DNA from: Rhodospirillaceae bacterium
Lineage (GTDB): Bacteria > Pseudomonadota > Alphaproteobacteria > Rhodospirillales > Casp-alpha2
Direction of reading: 5' to 3'
Length of the DNA stretch: 61,111 nt
NCBI GenBank assembly: GCA_002696205.1
Contig: NZRL01000144.1
Location: 1-61,111 of the forward strand
The translations under genes were made by a program, and so were the position numbers. The stretch's first letter is position 1. Every line of letters begins with the position of its first letter. Below, in pieces: positions 20,001-28,910 of the stretch. Under the pieces are notes generated by a model. That model was not told the DNA's origin. It made no database searches and saw nothing but the letters and a program-made list of their open reading frames with translations.

Positions 20001-21824
20001 GAAGAACTGTTCCCGGCCAGGGACGCCGAGGAAATCATCCATCAAGAGATCCGGGTCATCCAAACGGGCGAGCCCGTCGAATTCGAGATGGAGGCCCTGG
20101 CGGAACATGCCGACGGCGAGCGGATGCTGCAGTACATTAAGTTCCCGGTCCGCAATGCGGAGAACGATATATTCGGGATCGGCACGGCCATCCTCGACAT
20201 CACCGACCGCGTGCGCGCGGATACGGCGCTGAAGGAAAGCGAATCCCGGTTCCGGGGCCTGTTCGAAAACGCGCCGGCGGGCATCGCCATCAAGACGACC
20301 ACGGGGCGGTACCTTGCCATGAACAAGACCTTCCTGGATTGGAAAGGCTGGGATTTGCTGGACGTCGTCGGCCGCCGCGCCGCCGATCTGTTCGGCGAGG
20401 AAGAAGGCCGTATCAGCGACGAGGACGACGCCCGCCTGATCGCCGATCGCACCCCGATCATGAAGGAGGTGATGATCGACTGCGCCGACGGCCGCACATT
20501 GACGACGACGAACATCAAGGCCCCCATGTTGACGCCGGACGGCGACGTCACGGGCGTCTGTTCGTTCTACGTCGACGTCTCGGAGATCCGCGAAATCGAA
20601 GCGCAGTTGCAACAGGCGCAGAAGATGGAGGCGGTTGGCCGATTGGCCGGCGGCATCGCCCACGACTTCAACAATCTGCTCGGCGCCATGATGGGCTTCA
20701 ACGAATTCCTGATCGAGGACCTGGAGAAAGGAACGCCGCAGCACAATTTCGCCCAACGCGTGGCCAAGGCCGGTGAGCGGGCGAAGCAGCTGGTCAGTCA
20801 GATCCTCGCATTCTCCCGAGCGTCGCACGGCGAGCAGAGCGTTATCGACATGAACGCCATCGCCGAAGAGGCGGCGACGCTGTTGTCGGGGACGTTGCCG
20901 GTTACCTCGCGCGTGGTGTTCAACCCGACCGATGCCGAAGCCACGGCCATGACGAATGCCGGACAGATGTCGCAGGTTCTGATGAACCTGGGGGTCAATG
21001 CCAACGACGCCTTTTCCGGTGAGGATGGCATGATCACCATGACTGTCCAGCGGGTTGCCGCCGGTGCCGACCTGTTGCGCGTTCATGACGGCCCGGTCAA
21101 GACCACGCCGGAAGACTTCATGGAAATTCGCGAGATCGAGAACGATGCCTGGCAACTGATCGCGGGCGGCATCGATCCGGAAAAGGACCATGTCCGGATC
21201 TCCGTCAAGGACACCGGTCCGGGGATCCCTGAGAAAGTGTTGCGCCGTGTCTTCGATCCCTTCTTCACGACCAAGGAGGCCGGCAAGGGAACGGGCCTGG
21301 GGCTTGCGGTGGTGCACGGCATCGTCACCGCCCATCACGGCGCGATCCGGGTCACCACGCGCCTGGGCAAGGGGACGCAGTTCGAAATATTCCTGCCCTG
21401 CGCCAGTACCCAGTCGGAAATCGCCGCCGGCGAGGAGGTTGCGGAGAAGATCGACGGTCACGGTATGATCCTGATCGTCGACGACGAACGGGATGTCGCC
21501 GACATGGTATCCATCGGCCTGGAACGGCTGGGGTACGAAGTCGGGGTTTGTGCCGACGGGACAGAGGCGCTGGAGGTTTTCCGCGAGACCCCTGATCTTT
21601 GGCGGGCGGTGATTTCGGACCAGATCATGCCGGACATGCGTGGGATCGAGTTGATCGGCCAGATCAAGGAAATCCGCCCCGACATACCCTGCATTCTGTG
21701 CACGGGTTACAGCGATACGCTGACCGAGGAAACGGCGCTCAACGGCGGTGCGGACGCCTTTTTCCAGAAACCGGTCTCGTTCGCCCGGTTGGGCCGCGCC
21801 TTGGCCGATTTTCTGGCGAAATAG
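14043..21824 (+). CDS. Giant multi-PAS hybrid histidine kinase
   Basis: A 2593-residue cytoplasmic hybrid kinase with no membrane segment. Domain order: PAS1 (about 30-150), GAF1 (155-305), PAS2 (312-425), GAF2 (458-608), PAS3-6 (620-1120), coiled coil, PAS7, coiled coil, PAS8-14 (1308-2185), HisKA (phosphoacceptor His2207 in GGIAHDFNN), HATPase (2300-2450; DTGPGIP and GTGLGL) and a C-terminal receiver (Asp2526 in ISDQIMPDM). The PAS units are recent tandem copies; PAS11 and PAS12 share long identical starts ([17 protein letters not shown]). It probably integrates many redox, light or ligand signals. A strong GGGAGGAGG site precedes the start. Confidence 0.93.
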   Translation: MPKPPSDRSKTPRGPDGPGGDGASSDSRLLDFARASADWFWETDADDRFTYVSDQVFEAAGIKPEHCIGASRRDLQTGIQQDAVWNEYARIVAAREPFRDFTFTSSAPDGSTYPISISGVPVFEGDRFMGYRGMGRRVSQGELIERLVRNIVDATARSVGIEFLRQLAAAMCREMGFDSVLVGGVSPDGSFMETRAAFIDGEFQDGFRYRLDGSPCAEVVRGNVMCLYPQGVADAFPDDPHLAENGIEGYLGIPLIDANGGCQGLIVAMRRSALALDDSCKSVLEFFAGRVSAEIDRVRSEETMRGNEALLSAIVDNLPHGVTVKTPDGRYKLINKEFSRRYGVPQTEELGWSNEERFPEWEASWAASRAQEKDVAESGENTVREQDRVYADGTEHRLEITKFPITGRDGDLLAVGALGVDITERTTWEREARERERVLKNYHAALDRIVASEAMASPNAGDAFALLTQVAAKTLGVERVSVWRACPEMTCLDCLDMFTLSQGSHDRGLILERDAFPQYFKTLQQTEVIDAHDAANDPRTFEFAEAYLGKHGISSLLDTSVHIGGELKGVLCLEHVGPARRWTLEEQSLARSLAALTSLIMVREEQLDAERERQSIERRFSDVVNALPSSLSLKDRDRRYVFVNKIYEKNYGVSADEAHGKTIAELDLNNDEILASIEEEDLAVLAEGRSITREAVRIARDGTVRAALVSKFPVYDDAGEVELVGTLWTDISDQKANQKILEDARARLRAITDNVPIILSLKGLDGKYMEGNAGFAKWHGLRVQEVPGKTSRDVLNPGRAEIVEALDQRVIETGEVVVEEAVSELQLRPDGNPTIFRMIKFPVHDGEGKVMAVGTAMTDITEQKVAQRSLEEARARLLAITENVPIMLALKDLDGHLQAANPAFAAWHGMDAEGFAGLTAKDYTLPARADEIAEVEREVVETGEVITHELTSRRNFDAAGRPLILQVIKFPVRDAAGRVSGVGTAMTDITDQKRALQSLEETQARLFAITDNVPIMLSLKDTDGVFQYCNTEFADWHGIKAEEISGKQSSDIILPERAEAVVAEDRKVLETGDVLVFETESVLHKDRNGYPATIRQFKFPVRDNAGTVTGVGTAILDISDERRAERALQAHLEKLEDMIADRTVELTQEVAERKRAEDELRRSEANLRAVLERSPVGVAIVARSPRRRLFVNQSFLDAFGAASLEEIDAVPMVDTYVDPADLDRLARYFDENGGADAVEVRRKRLDGTPFWLLMHSRVVEFEGEKAALVWHYDITKRKEIEETLARQAEILEQTVAERTRELRESESLVNSIIEHLPAGIMIKNADSKLERANSIYTQWYGVPSGDLNALRQALDDSARTPGDKEIRMRHETEVISEGEIRSREVERMFADGRIHTVSVSNFPIFGQDGKVVRVGAVSMDVTEEVEARKALQRHERLLLSLIDNLPVGITMTDPDERYNLVNQTFCDWYGLERGDVVGNDIGGLAGIMKTDPAEIQNQEDLARTEGMMRSREVERPHADGRVHNLLITKYPFKDEIGKTVGVVSVSVDLTDLRARERQLSTLVENVPGMVFRHKETRDGNIEILFLSEGVDDIIGLPADVVRARVNAGDMRLTSPEDWDGYRAESIRCFQAGVPLEYTFRMVRPDGGTRWVVERSRAVQTLDDGWIVEGLVLDVTEQKLADDALRQNQAWLRAFTDNLPIYLNLKDEDGRYLFVNKHFADVWNTTADRLVGRLRVDVFDKAPSEVLSAHDREILKTREVHDFEFEARSPALQGRMLRIIKFPVTDDDGVVLGVGSASLDITDQKRAENEIRQSQAWLRAFTDNLPIYLNLKDPEGTYLFVNKLFAASRNKTPEHFIGKTVAQAFDREPAKDLAEYDRGVLASGDTVEFEAPGISAELLGRILHYIKFPVTDPNGNIIGIGTAAMDVTDEKNAEIAIRESEAKLQAITQNAPMLLNLKDLDGRYQFANDSYSQWVNKPMSEILGKKTEELFPARDAEEIIHQEIRVIQTGEPVEFEMEALAEHADGERMLQYIKFPVRNAENDIFGIGTAILDITDRVRADTALKESESRFRGLFENAPAGIAIKTTTGRYLAMNKTFLDWKGWDLLDVVGRRAADLFGEEEGRISDEDDARLIADRTPIMKEVMIDCADGRTLTTTNIKAPMLTPDGDVTGVCSFYVDVSEIREIEAQLQQAQKMEAVGRLAGGIAHDFNNLLGAMMGFNEFLIEDLEKGTPQHNFAQRVAKAGERAKQLVSQILAFSRASHGEQSVIDMNAIAEEAATLLSGTLPVTSRVVFNPTDAEATAMTNAGQMSQVLMNLGVNANDAFSGEDGMITMTVQRVAAGADLLRVHDGPVKTTPEDFMEIREIENDAWQLIAGGIDPEKDHVRISVKDTGPGIPEKVLRRVFDPFFTTKEAGKGTGLGLAVVHGIVTAHHGAIRVTTRLGKGTQFEIFLPCASTQSEIAAGEEVAEKIDGHGMILIVDDERDVADMVSIGLERLGYEVGVCADGTEALEVFRETPDLWRAVISDQIMPDMRGIELIGQIKEIRPDIPCILCTGYSDTLTEETALNGGADAFFQKPVSFARLGRALADFLAK

Positions 21825-21974
21825 CGGTCCCGGACGGCAGGGGCCCCTCCTGCGGCCATACTTCGGTATGTGTGACCGATATCACAGGTATATCCGAGCA
21901 TACTAATTAACCGGCGGCCACCCCCTCGGGTGGACTGCTATCGTTCCGTCAAATTGGTATGGTTCCTGCATCGT

Positions 21975-22631
21975 ATGAATAGGGATCGCACGTTGAGGCT
22001 GCTTTTCGCCGACGACCACCCGATGTTCTTGGATGCAGTGCGCGAACACCTGAACCGCGCCTTCCCCGACATTGAAATCGAAGTCGCCGCCAATCTGGGC
22101 GACGTGATGACGATGTTGGGAGGCAAGAACGGCTTCGATCTGGTCGTGCTGGATTTTTCCATGCCGGGCATGGACGGTGCCGACGGGGTCAAGATGCTGC
22201 GCGCGAAGCATCCCGAGGTTTCCGTGGCCGTGACATCCGGCGTGGCCAAGACGCGTGACGTCAAGGCGGTGCTCGATCTGGGGGCGCATGGCTACCTTCC
22301 AAAGACACTGACCGGCTCCGCCTATGCCGGTGCCCTGCATGTGATTGCCGAGGGCGGGACCTACGTGCCCGTCGAAACCATGCAGGCCATGGCCGCCGAG
22401 GCAGCGGACCGCAAGGTCAATGCCGAAGGACTGACGCCCCGGGAAATGGAAGTCCTCGAGGGCATCGCCGACGGTAAGCCGAACAAACAGATCGCCCGTG
22501 ACCTCGATATTCACGAAGTGACGGTAAAGCTCCACGCAAGGAGCATTTTCAAGAAGATCGGTGTGCAAAACCGATCGCAGGCTGCGGTGATCGCACGCGA
22601 GCGCGGGCTCGTGACGCGGGGTGAAATGTAG
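21975..22631 (+). CDS. NarL/FixJ-type response regulator
   Basis: A 218-residue regulator. The receiver domain has the acidic pair in FADDHP, the phosphoacceptor in LVVLDFSMPG, the switch residues in AVTSG and the lysine in YLPKTL. A LuxR-type helix-turn-helix follows at the C-terminus (LTPREMEVLEGIADGKPNKQIARDL, then VTVKLHARSIFKKIGV). It is a transcription factor, probably phosphorylated by the giant kinase just upstream. A GTG 45 nt further upstream is an alternative start. Confidence 0.92.
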   Translation: MNRDRTLRLLFADDHPMFLDAVREHLNRAFPDIEIEVAANLGDVMTMLGGKNGFDLVVLDFSMPGMDGADGVKMLRAKHPEVSVAVTSGVAKTRDVKAVLDLGAHGYLPKTLTGSAYAGALHVIAEGGTYVPVETMQAMAAEAADRKVNAEGLTPREMEVLEGIADGKPNKQIARDLDIHEVTVKLHARSIFKKIGVQNRSQAAVIARERGLVTRGEM

Positions 22632-22666
22632 GCTTAAACCCGACCCGCAACAGAAGCGAGCCGCCC

Positions 22667-23095
22667 ATGGGGTTCTCGTGGAAAATTCATCCTGCCGAAC
22701 GCCTCGTCAGTTTCAGGGTGTTCGGCCGGTCAAGCGTCCTGGAAACCGTCGATTCCCTTCGCGAATTGGCGATGGCTCCCGATTTCGATTCATCCCTGCG
22801 CCGGATATATGTTTGCGAAGACGGCCTAGAAGGCGGTGAAGGTCTCGATTCTACGCAAGGTGCCTTCGTCGATGTCTTGGCCCATCAAATCGTCAAGATG
22901 TTCGATCATCCGGCGACGGTTGCATTCGTCTTTGGCCGGAACAACGGGGTCGCCGCCGACCGGTTCGCGATCACCACGCGGATGTGCAACGCAATCTATG
23001 CCCAGGACGGAAAAGGCCCGATGAACCACAAGGAGTTCAATGACGTGGCGCGCGCCCTGACCTGGTTGGACGTTTCGCCGGATACCCGGCTTTAG
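22667..23095 (+). CDS. Uncharacterised small protein at end of signalling cluster
   Basis: A 142-residue soluble protein, 35 bp after the NarL-type regulator, so likely co-transcribed. The N-terminus (WKIHPAERLVSFRVFGRSSVLE) and the alternating strand/helix pattern resemble SpoIIAA/STAS-like folds, but I see no definite signature. Its stop codon lies 12 bp before the target-site duplication of the transposon, so the element inserted just behind this gene. Confidence 0.7.
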   Translation: MGFSWKIHPAERLVSFRVFGRSSVLETVDSLRELAMAPDFDSSLRRIYVCEDGLEGGEGLDSTQGAFVDVLAHQIVKMFDHPATVAFVFGRNNGVAADRFAITTRMCNAIYAQDGKGPMNHKEFNDVARALTWLDVSPDTRL

Positions 23096-23107
23096 CCCGC
23101 CGGTCCG

Positions 23108-23112
23108 ACAGC
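23108..23112. repeat. Target-site duplication, left copy (ACAGC)
   Basis: The 5-bp sequence ACAGC directly precedes the TGT terminus of the element and is repeated exactly at 44852-44856 beyond the other end. A 5-bp duplication is the hallmark of Tn7-like and Mu-like DDE transposition. Confidence 0.9.
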
Positions 23113-23206
23113 TGTAGGAAACTTTTTTAAATGTCCAAAATAGGGAGAAATTGGTCGGGTTTGTGATGGTTAAGGCTGTCCAAAGTTACAATTAAGATTG
23201 CCCAAA
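23113..23206. repeat. Left transposon end with terminal repeat and TnsB sites
   Basis: The terminal repeat covers 23113-23138. Candidate TnsB sites with core TG(T/C)CCAAA start at 23132, 23177 and 23199. The last two are 22 bp apart and share an intervening TTACAATTA; the first is 45 bp out. Widely spaced sites are typical of Tn7 left ends. Confidence 0.8.
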
Positions 23207-23424
23207 CCCAAGAAAATCATACCTTAAATTGTCTTCCTCCGAATGGAATTTCAAGTTGTTTCAATCCATTGCGTTTGCTCGCCAGAAATTAGATGCGCTT
23301 CATATCGACCGCTAGTTAATCCGTGTCGATGAGAATATGGGTGCGTGCCAGCCGATGGAAATGTGTATTAGGTTGCGGGTAACATCATCTCGACAAGGTA
23401 ATCACAAGAAGTTGGAGGCCTGCA

Positions 23425-23652
23425 ATGACGATGGGCGAACTTTCCTCGATTTCTAACGACGCCGAGTTGGAGAGAGCGATTGTGCGGATCTCGGAATTAA
23501 TGAAACTCAATCCTAAGGTTGGCACGCCGCAGAGGGATGAGTTGGTGCATCTTGCTGCGATAGTCGAGCGCTACGAGGATACCTATTATCCGGTGGATCT
23601 GCCGGCACCTATTGAGGCACTCAAATTCCGCCTCGATCAAATGACGAGGTAG
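23425..23652 (+). CDS. HigA-like N-terminal fragment (no HTH)
   Basis: A 75-residue frame behind a GGAGG site. The pattern (ELERAIVRISELMKLNP, DELVHLAAIVERYEDTYYP, PIEALKFRLDQ) matches the helical N-terminal part of HigA/XRE-type antitoxins, which normally continue into a helix-turn-helix right after KFRMEQ. Here the frame stops at that point. It is either a truncated antitoxin remnant or a stand-alone version of the domain. No toxin gene is adjacent. Confidence 0.6.
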   Translation: MTMGELSSISNDAELERAIVRISELMKLNPKVGTPQRDELVHLAAIVERYEDTYYPVDLPAPIEALKFRLDQMTR

Positions 23653-24047
23653 TTCTCTGTTGGGATGACTAGCGAGGAAGCATGAGATTGACCAACGAGA
23701 AGAAAAATCAAATGCGTTGGGGAATGTGCCCTGGGAAATGAATCCAGTGGCTCGCGACCTGATGCGTCAGGTTCTTCAGGACACTCTGAGCCGCTACCAG
23801 ATTGGATAAAATGAGATAGGTCGAGTCAACGCCTCTAAGGCAGAGTTGGAAAAGCTCAACAAACATGCTCAGAAGTCTATTAGCCTCTCCGAGGAAACCC
23901 AATCCACGAGTATAAAATGCCAAGCTTTGTTGTGGCATTGGCATGCGCCGTTCTGTCCCCACAGCTTGTGGTCAGGAGTGAAGAAGAGTACAAGAAATTG
24001 AGATTGGTGTTAGCGTATAAGCTGCTGCGCCAGGGAGGGGTTCTTGT
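23653..24047. other. 395-bp stretch without a convincing gene
   Basis: A plus-strand frame reads NPVARDLMRQVLQDTLSRY, meets an in-frame stop near 23806, then continues as RVNASKAELEKLNKHAQK. This could be a decayed gene, but no family is recognised. The last 30 bases include a GGGAGGGG ribosome binding site for the kinase gene. Confidence 0.35.
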
Positions 24048-26453
24048 ATGGCGCGCAAGTCTAGTACGCCGAAGTCTGAGATGCTGCACTTCGAGGTCAG
24101 TGCCGGCCTCAAGCGGATCATTGGCCGCGACCTTATCACCGATGATGAAGTTGCGATTTTTGAACTCGTCAAAAATTCATTCGACGCGGGTGCGTCCAAA
24201 GCCCAACTCTACTTCGGCAATGATTCGGTCACTATTGTCGATAACGGCCATGGCATGTCGAAGCAGGACATTATCGACAAGTGGCTTTTGGTCGCATATT
24301 CCGAAAAGCGAGAACTTGAAGACTCGCAGAGTGAAGCTGAGGATTTCAGGGATAAGATTCAAGAGCGCAAGCATTACGCGGGAAGCAAAGGGATTGGGCG
24401 CTTTTCGGCTGACCGGCTTGGCCACAGCTTGCACCTCCAATCAAAGAAGGGCGGCCAACGTGAACCCGTCCATTTTGTGGATGTAGATTGGGACGCTTTT
24501 GAGGTCGACGAAAAAAAGAAATTTGTAACTGTTCCAGTCAACTACAGTGAGAACAGTGCATTTGACCTGCCAGCCGAAATTTCAAAACCCCGCTCGGGAA
24601 CTGCCCTTGAGGTGCGGGGGTTAAGGTCCGACTGGCCACGAGAAAAGTTGCTGAAGCTCAAGGCATCTCTGGCGAAGATGATCAATCCGTTTGGCCAGAA
24701 AGTCGATAATTTTGAGCTTAAGATTATTGCGCCACGCGAGTTGGCAGAAGATGCAATTACCCTGAAGGAATTCAAAGAAGAGCAGAAAGGTTCAAAGGAG
24801 GAGCTCCTCGAACCGAGTTGGGACATTGTCAATGGGCGAGTAGAAAACTTCATCTTTGATACGTTGACTGAAAAGACCACGTACATTGACGTTGAACTTA
24901 TCGGGTCTGGTCGAACGATTGAAACGACGCTCGTTGATCGGGGCGAGGAAGTTTATCAGGTCAGGGAGAAGAATACTTACTCGGCACTGCGGAGGTCGGG
25001 TGCGCGGGTCAGGATCTTCTACCTCAATAGGTCCGCTAAGATGACATTCGCAATGCGGATGGGGATTGACTCCGTCAATTTCGGTTCCGTCTTCTTGTTC
25101 CGAAACGGGATACGAGTGTACCCGTTTGGGGAGCGCGGCGAGGACATTTTGGGCATCGATGCGCGGAAAGCTCAAGGCGCCAGAAGATTCTTGGGTACGC
25201 GTGACATCATTGGCCAGATCGACGTGTCTGGAAGCGAAGAAGATTTTAAGGAGGCGACAAGTCGTAGCCAAGGACTGGTACGGACGAAGGCATATGTCGA
25301 TCTAGTTGACTTCTTTTGGGAAAAGGCACTGAAGCGATTAGAGCGCTACGTCGTCGGCGTCTCTTGGCCAGACAAAGGAGAGGCAAACGCAAGTGATTTG
25401 TCGCGGCTTTTAAACGACGGCGGTCGCGCTAGGGTGATCCAAGTTATAGGCCAACTTGCCCGTTCCCGCGATATCGAGCTCGTTTCTCATAGTCCCCGCC
25501 TCGTAGACATATTAGATGCTAAATCTGACGAGTTTGAAGGCAGCCTTAAGTCAATCCGTGTAATTGCGGAGAAGGCTGGAGACTCGGATCTTCTCAACAG
25601 GATTGGAAGCGCTGAAAAGCGGTTCACGCAGCTGCAGAAGGCTGAAGAAGAGGCGCATGCGCGTGCGGAAGAAGAGCGGCAGGCTAGGGAGCAAGCTGAA
25701 TCCAGGGCGTCGAAAGCAGAGAAAATTGTCGCTGATGTCGAGGCGAAGTACAGCGAGTTGGAGGAACGAGTTCTGTTTCTCACGTCTGCGACATCGCTGG
25801 ACTATGATACGGTGGTCAATTTGCATCACCAGATCATCATCTACGCTAGCGAGATCAACGCCCTAGCAGGAAACTTCCTTGCCGATGCGAAAGGGGCTGA
25901 GAGTGTTAGCGTGGATGAGGCCCTGACCGCTTTTGAACAAACAATTCTATTGAATCAAAAGGTCCTTGCCGTCGCCCGGTTTGCTACACGGGCGACCTTC
26001 AAACTTGACTCCGGGCAGATTGAAGAAGATGTCGCATCATTTGTTGAGCAATACATCAACGAAATTGGGCAAGAGTATCTTGCCAATCGCATAAACATAG
26101 GCGTCAAGAGTGAGGGTGGCTCACTAAAAAAGAAATTCAAGCCAATCGAGCTGTCTATTGTGATTGATAATTTAGTGAGCAATGCGCGGAAGGCCAAAGC
26201 GTCTCGGATTGAATTCGCACTTTCTCAAGGAGCGAAGGATGAACTCCATATTGTTGTGACGGACAACGGGCGTGGGCTTTCTGAGAAGCTCGGCAGCCAG
26301 GAGGATATTTTCCAAAAGGGGGTTTCAATGACCGGAGGAACTGGGCTCGGCCTTTACCACGTTAGACAGGTTCTTGACGGGATGGACGGCAGCATTTCCG
26401 TCAAGGAAACGTCGAAGAAAGGTACCTCCTTCTTGCTGAGGTTTACGAAATGA
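24048..26453 (+). CDS. Dual-GHKL histidine kinase with MutL/MORC-like ATPase sensor
   Basis: An 801-residue protein with two separate GHKL ATPase domains. The N-terminal one is MutL/Hsp90/MORC-like: ELVKNSFDAGA (39-49), IVDNGHGM (63-70) and GSKGIGRF (112-119), followed by a transducer-like region to about 440. A coiled coil (about 525-575) leads to a DHp-like helix with LHHQIIIYASEIN; His593 or His594 is the candidate phosphoacceptor. The C-terminal domain is a histidine-kinase ATPase: IDNLVSNARKA (about 706), TDNGRG (738-743) and GGTGLGL (about 765). No membrane segment is present. Its stop overlaps the start of the receiver-HEPN gene (ATGA), so the pair is a cognate two-component system. 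Confidence 0.88.
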   Translation: MARKSSTPKSEMLHFEVSAGLKRIIGRDLITDDEVAIFELVKNSFDAGASKAQLYFGNDSVTIVDNGHGMSKQDIIDKWLLVAYSEKRELEDSQSEAEDFRDKIQERKHYAGSKGIGRFSADRLGHSLHLQSKKGGQREPVHFVDVDWDAFEVDEKKKFVTVPVNYSENSAFDLPAEISKPRSGTALEVRGLRSDWPREKLLKLKASLAKMINPFGQKVDNFELKIIAPRELAEDAITLKEFKEEQKGSKEELLEPSWDIVNGRVENFIFDTLTEKTTYIDVELIGSGRTIETTLVDRGEEVYQVREKNTYSALRRSGARVRIFYLNRSAKMTFAMRMGIDSVNFGSVFLFRNGIRVYPFGERGEDILGIDARKAQGARRFLGTRDIIGQIDVSGSEEDFKEATSRSQGLVRTKAYVDLVDFFWEKALKRLERYVVGVSWPDKGEANASDLSRLLNDGGRARVIQVIGQLARSRDIELVSHSPRLVDILDAKSDEFEGSLKSIRVIAEKAGDSDLLNRIGSAEKRFTQLQKAEEEAHARAEEERQAREQAESRASKAEKIVADVEAKYSELEERVLFLTSATSLDYDTVVNLHHQIIIYASEINALAGNFLADAKGAESVSVDEALTAFEQTILLNQKVLAVARFATRATFKLDSGQIEEDVASFVEQYINEIGQEYLANRINIGVKSEGGSLKKKFKPIELSIVIDNLVSNARKAKASRIEFALSQGAKDELHIVVTDNGRGLSEKLGSQEDIFQKGVSMTGGTGLGLYHVRQVLDGMDGSISVKETSKKGTSFLLRFTK

Positions 26454-27406
26454 GATTGGACCTAAATATCCTATGGATCGAGGACCAGCCCGACGGTGTT
26501 GAAAACCATCAACGGACCATTGAGCGTCGCCTTTTGGATTTGGGGTTCCAATTGAGTGTGCATTTCGTCCAGAGGTTTGATGAGCTTCAGAGGCAGCTAG
26601 ATGACGCCATCGACGAAGATGAGGTGGATCTTATTCTGGTTGATTTTGACTTAGGGAATACCGGAGGTGATGGGGGTGATGCTGCCAGGCAAATTCGTGA
26701 AACCTTCCCTCACAGAGAGATGGTTTTCTATTCTGGAAAGTCACCAGGATCACTGCGTCAGGTTGCTTTCGATAACCAAATCGATGGAGTTTATTTTGCG
26801 CATCGGCCAACGCTTGGCGATGATGTCTTTTCCGTAATCGAAAACATGCTCCGCAAGGTAATTGACTTGAGCCACATGCGTGGAATCGTGATGGCTGAGA
26901 CCAGCGAAATCGACCACATTTTAGGGCTTTGTCTAGCAGAAGTGATTGACCGCTTGGAGGGCGGTGAACGTGACGCGATGCATGGGAAGGTTGTTGATGT
27001 CATAAGGGCGCGTTTCGAAAGCCAATTGGAGGCGTTGGGGGAATTTCATGATCCAGCGACCTTTGGTGGACTTCTTGCAAAGTCTCTTTTGATGACGAGC
27101 TACGATAAGACGCGCGCATTGGCGAGGGCGCTAAAATCGAATTTTGATCTTGAGGGAAAGGGCGGCCATCGAGCGTCGGTCTTGGGATACCAGGAAAAAT
27201 TCCAGCACACCCGCAATGTGTTAGCCCACGGCCTGGTCATCAAAAAAGATGGAGTGAAAGTGTTCAAGGGTCGAAAAGAAGACTTGTCCGACGAAATCGA
27301 GATTTCTGAAGAAGCAATGTTGGACTGGCGCAAAGAACTCCTGGGGCACCGAAATAATATCGATTTGATTGTGCGAGCGTTAGGTATCGAGCCAGGAAAA
27401 GGCTAA
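26450..27406 (+). CDS. Response regulator with C-terminal HEPN-like (RNxxxH) domain
   Basis: A 318-residue protein translationally coupled to the kinase by a 4-nt overlap. Residues 1-135 form a receiver domain: acidic pair E11-D12 (WIEDQP), phosphoacceptor D65 (LILVDFDLG) and switch S95 (FYSGKS). The usual lysine is replaced (FAHRP, residues 116-120). Residues about 150-318 are all-helical and contain RNVLAH at 255-260, the R-N-x3-H signature of HEPN ribonucleases, preceded by a long helix YQEKFQHT. No DNA-binding domain is present. I infer a phosphorylation-controlled RNase effector; the HEPN assignment rests on the motif and helical context. Confidence 0.8.
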   Translation: MRLDLNILWIEDQPDGVENHQRTIERRLLDLGFQLSVHFVQRFDELQRQLDDAIDEDEVDLILVDFDLGNTGGDGGDAARQIRETFPHREMVFYSGKSPGSLRQVAFDNQIDGVYFAHRPTLGDDVFSVIENMLRKVIDLSHMRGIVMAETSEIDHILGLCLAEVIDRLEGGERDAMHGKVVDVIRARFESQLEALGEFHDPATFGGLLAKSLLMTSYDKTRALARALKSNFDLEGKGGHRASVLGYQEKFQHTRNVLAHGLVIKKDGVKVFKGRKEDLSDEIEISEEAMLDWRKELLGHRNNIDLIVRALGIEPGKG

Positions 27407-27417
27407 TGTCGGCTATG

Positions 27418-28731
27418 TTACTTTTTGTCTGATGGCAATTTTTTGATTGGTAAGTAATCCAGGAGAGAAGCCCCAATTACCTCGGCGATCAACGGCGGTA
27501 CTGCATTTGCCACCTGAGTAAACCTGGGAACTTCTCGGCGGCGCCGATCACCTCCCGACGTGTATTTGCCCTTAAAAACGAACCAATCTGGAAATGTCTG
27601 TAAGCGCGCGTTCTCCCGAACCGTCAGGGTCCGGGGCTCGTCGTAGTGCAGCAAATCGTCTGGCATGCTGGTTACCGTGGGGGCGGGCTTAAGTGGATCC
27701 ATCACCCTGATTGCCTGCTTTTTCAGGCTGAATCGCTCTCGTACTTCTTTTGAGATCGTCTTGTTCAGGCGCCCCTCGTGTTTGCACGTTTCAATAATCG
27801 CTTTGAACCGGGCGACTATGTCGGGGCGGTGTTTCGCTAGCCGAGTGTCCGTCGGTTGACCCTCGAAACCGTCACGCATCAGGCGTTGAAACGCTGTTTT
27901 TGGATGCCGGTATCCGATTGCCTGATAGCCCTTTGTATCAGCGCATTCGATTTGGCCGTTGCGAGAAAGTTCAAGGTCTGAGATTGCGACTCTCGCTGCC
28001 GTGTTCGGGGCTAGGCCCCGTCCGGTTAGAAATTCTTTTTTTGACCGGCTTATGTGGGTAAATGGATTCTTTTTTGGCCATTGTCGCTCAATGTTCTTGC
28101 GTAATCCGATTAGAAAAAAACGAGGACGGGCTTGTGGGACGCCATAGCTCGGTGCCTTTAGGAGCCGGGTGGATACGAAATAGTCTTTTTCAAGCGAAGA
28201 AATTAGATGTTCTGCGTAATTCGTCGTTGGTGCCTCATCATTAATACTGAAGTCATACGTAATGCCGCGGACATTTTCCAATAGAACCATGTCCGGGCAG
28301 ATTATATGCACGAGTTTAAGATAGCTTTTGACCAAATGGTTTCTAGGATCGCCTGGATCTCGTCTGCCGGCGCTCGAGAAGCCTTGGCACGGAGGCCCGC
28401 CCGCGAGCAAATCGACTTTGCCGCGCAAATTTTCAAGTTGAGTGCGGTGCTCTTCGATCAGCGTGTCGATGGATGTGGGTGATTTAGGGAGCCAGGAAGG
28501 CCATTGATACTTGTGTCGGGTGCCTTCGCATAAGAAATTTGCGCGCAATGTTTCGAAGGCGAAGTTATCCTTTTCGATCGCAAAAAGCCCTTCCCAGCCC
28601 GCCTTCATTAGGCCTAGGCTGAGCCCTCCGCAGCCCGCAAAGGCGTCAATAAATACGGGCTTTCGCCGGGCAGACCCGCCGGCGGCCGCGTCAAGTTCAA
28701 GAGCGTCCCTGTCATGTAGGGAACCATCCAT
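27418..28731 (-). CDS. DNA (cytosine-5) methyltransferase
   Basis: A 437-residue C5-methyltransferase with all main motifs in order: motif I DAFAGCGGLSLG (29-40), motif IV GGPPCQGFSS with catalytic Cys115, motif VI LENVRG (151-156), motif VIII RARFFLIGLR, a target-recognition region (about 240-340), and motifs IX-X (QTFPDWF, QVANAVPP). It methylates cytosine in a specific but unknown DNA site using S-adenosylmethionine. It converges on the receiver-HEPN gene with only 11 bp between stop codons, and no restriction enzyme gene sits beside it. That makes the neighbouring two-component pair its likely functional partner. Confidence 0.95.
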   Translation of the reverse strand: MDGSLHDRDALELDAAAGGSARRKPVFIDAFAGCGGLSLGLMKAGWEGLFAIEKDNFAFETLRANFLCEGTRHKYQWPSWLPKSPTSIDTLIEEHRTQLENLRGKVDLLAGGPPCQGFSSAGRRDPGDPRNHLVKSYLKLVHIICPDMVLLENVRGITYDFSINDEAPTTNYAEHLISSLEKDYFVSTRLLKAPSYGVPQARPRFFLIGLRKNIERQWPKKNPFTHISRSKKEFLTGRGLAPNTAARVAISDLELSRNGQIECADTKGYQAIGYRHPKTAFQRLMRDGFEGQPTDTRLAKHRPDIVARFKAIIETCKHEGRLNKTISKEVRERFSLKKQAIRVMDPLKPAPTVTSMPDDLLHYDEPRTLTVRENARLQTFPDWFVFKGKYTSGGDRRRREVPRFTQVANAVPPLIAEVIGASLLDYLPIKKLPSDKK

Positions 28732-28778
28732 TGGCTATCCCCTTTTCAGGGGGGCATAGTGAATCAGATTGTGAAAAT

Positions 28779-28855
28779 CTGCCAGGTCAAAATTTTTGAT
28801 CGTATGGGAGGGTATAACATATTGTAGTATATGTAACTTTTTACTTCTCTGGCAG
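28779..28855. promoter_or_regulatory. Nested inverted repeats upstream of the methyltransferase gene
   Basis: Two nested inverted repeats lie in the A+T-rich gap. The outer one is CTGCCAG/CTGGCAG (28779-28785 and 28849-28855). The inner one is ACATAT/ATATGT (28817-28822 and 28829-28834). The gap holds the methyltransferase promoter and the end of the tnsC gene. The inner palindrome is a plausible operator. Confidence 0.4.
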
Positions 28856-28910
28856 CCTTGAGTGGCTATTGAGTTCTTATGTGGATCAATCATTGATGCC
28901 TGATTCGTTT

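Larger units (their letters stand above)
23096..23424. other. Non-coding stretch spanning the left transposon boundary
   Basis: This 329-bp gap holds 17 bp of backbone, the left transposon end (to about 23206) and about 200 bp of A+T-rich sequence without a recognisable gene. It ends in a GGAGG ribosome binding site for the small gene at 23425. Confidence 0.6.

Noticed and set aside
12415-21461. Long minus-strand frames (up to 963 codons) opposite the EAL and giant kinase genes
   Set aside because: They are antisense shadows of G+C-rich codon usage. The plus-strand frames carry full conserved domains, while the shadows are rich in R/G/D/H with no recognisable motif.
14043-21824. Repeated DNA in the kinase gene as a possible CRISPR or satellite array
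   Set aside because: The repeats are diverged 350-400-bp protein-coding PAS units in frame, without short identical repeats or spacers. No CRISPR array was seen anywhere.
23708-23962. 84-codon minus-strand frame in the gap before the kinase gene
   Set aside because: It has no ribosome binding site, no recognisable domain and lies in a stretch that looks decayed on the other strand.
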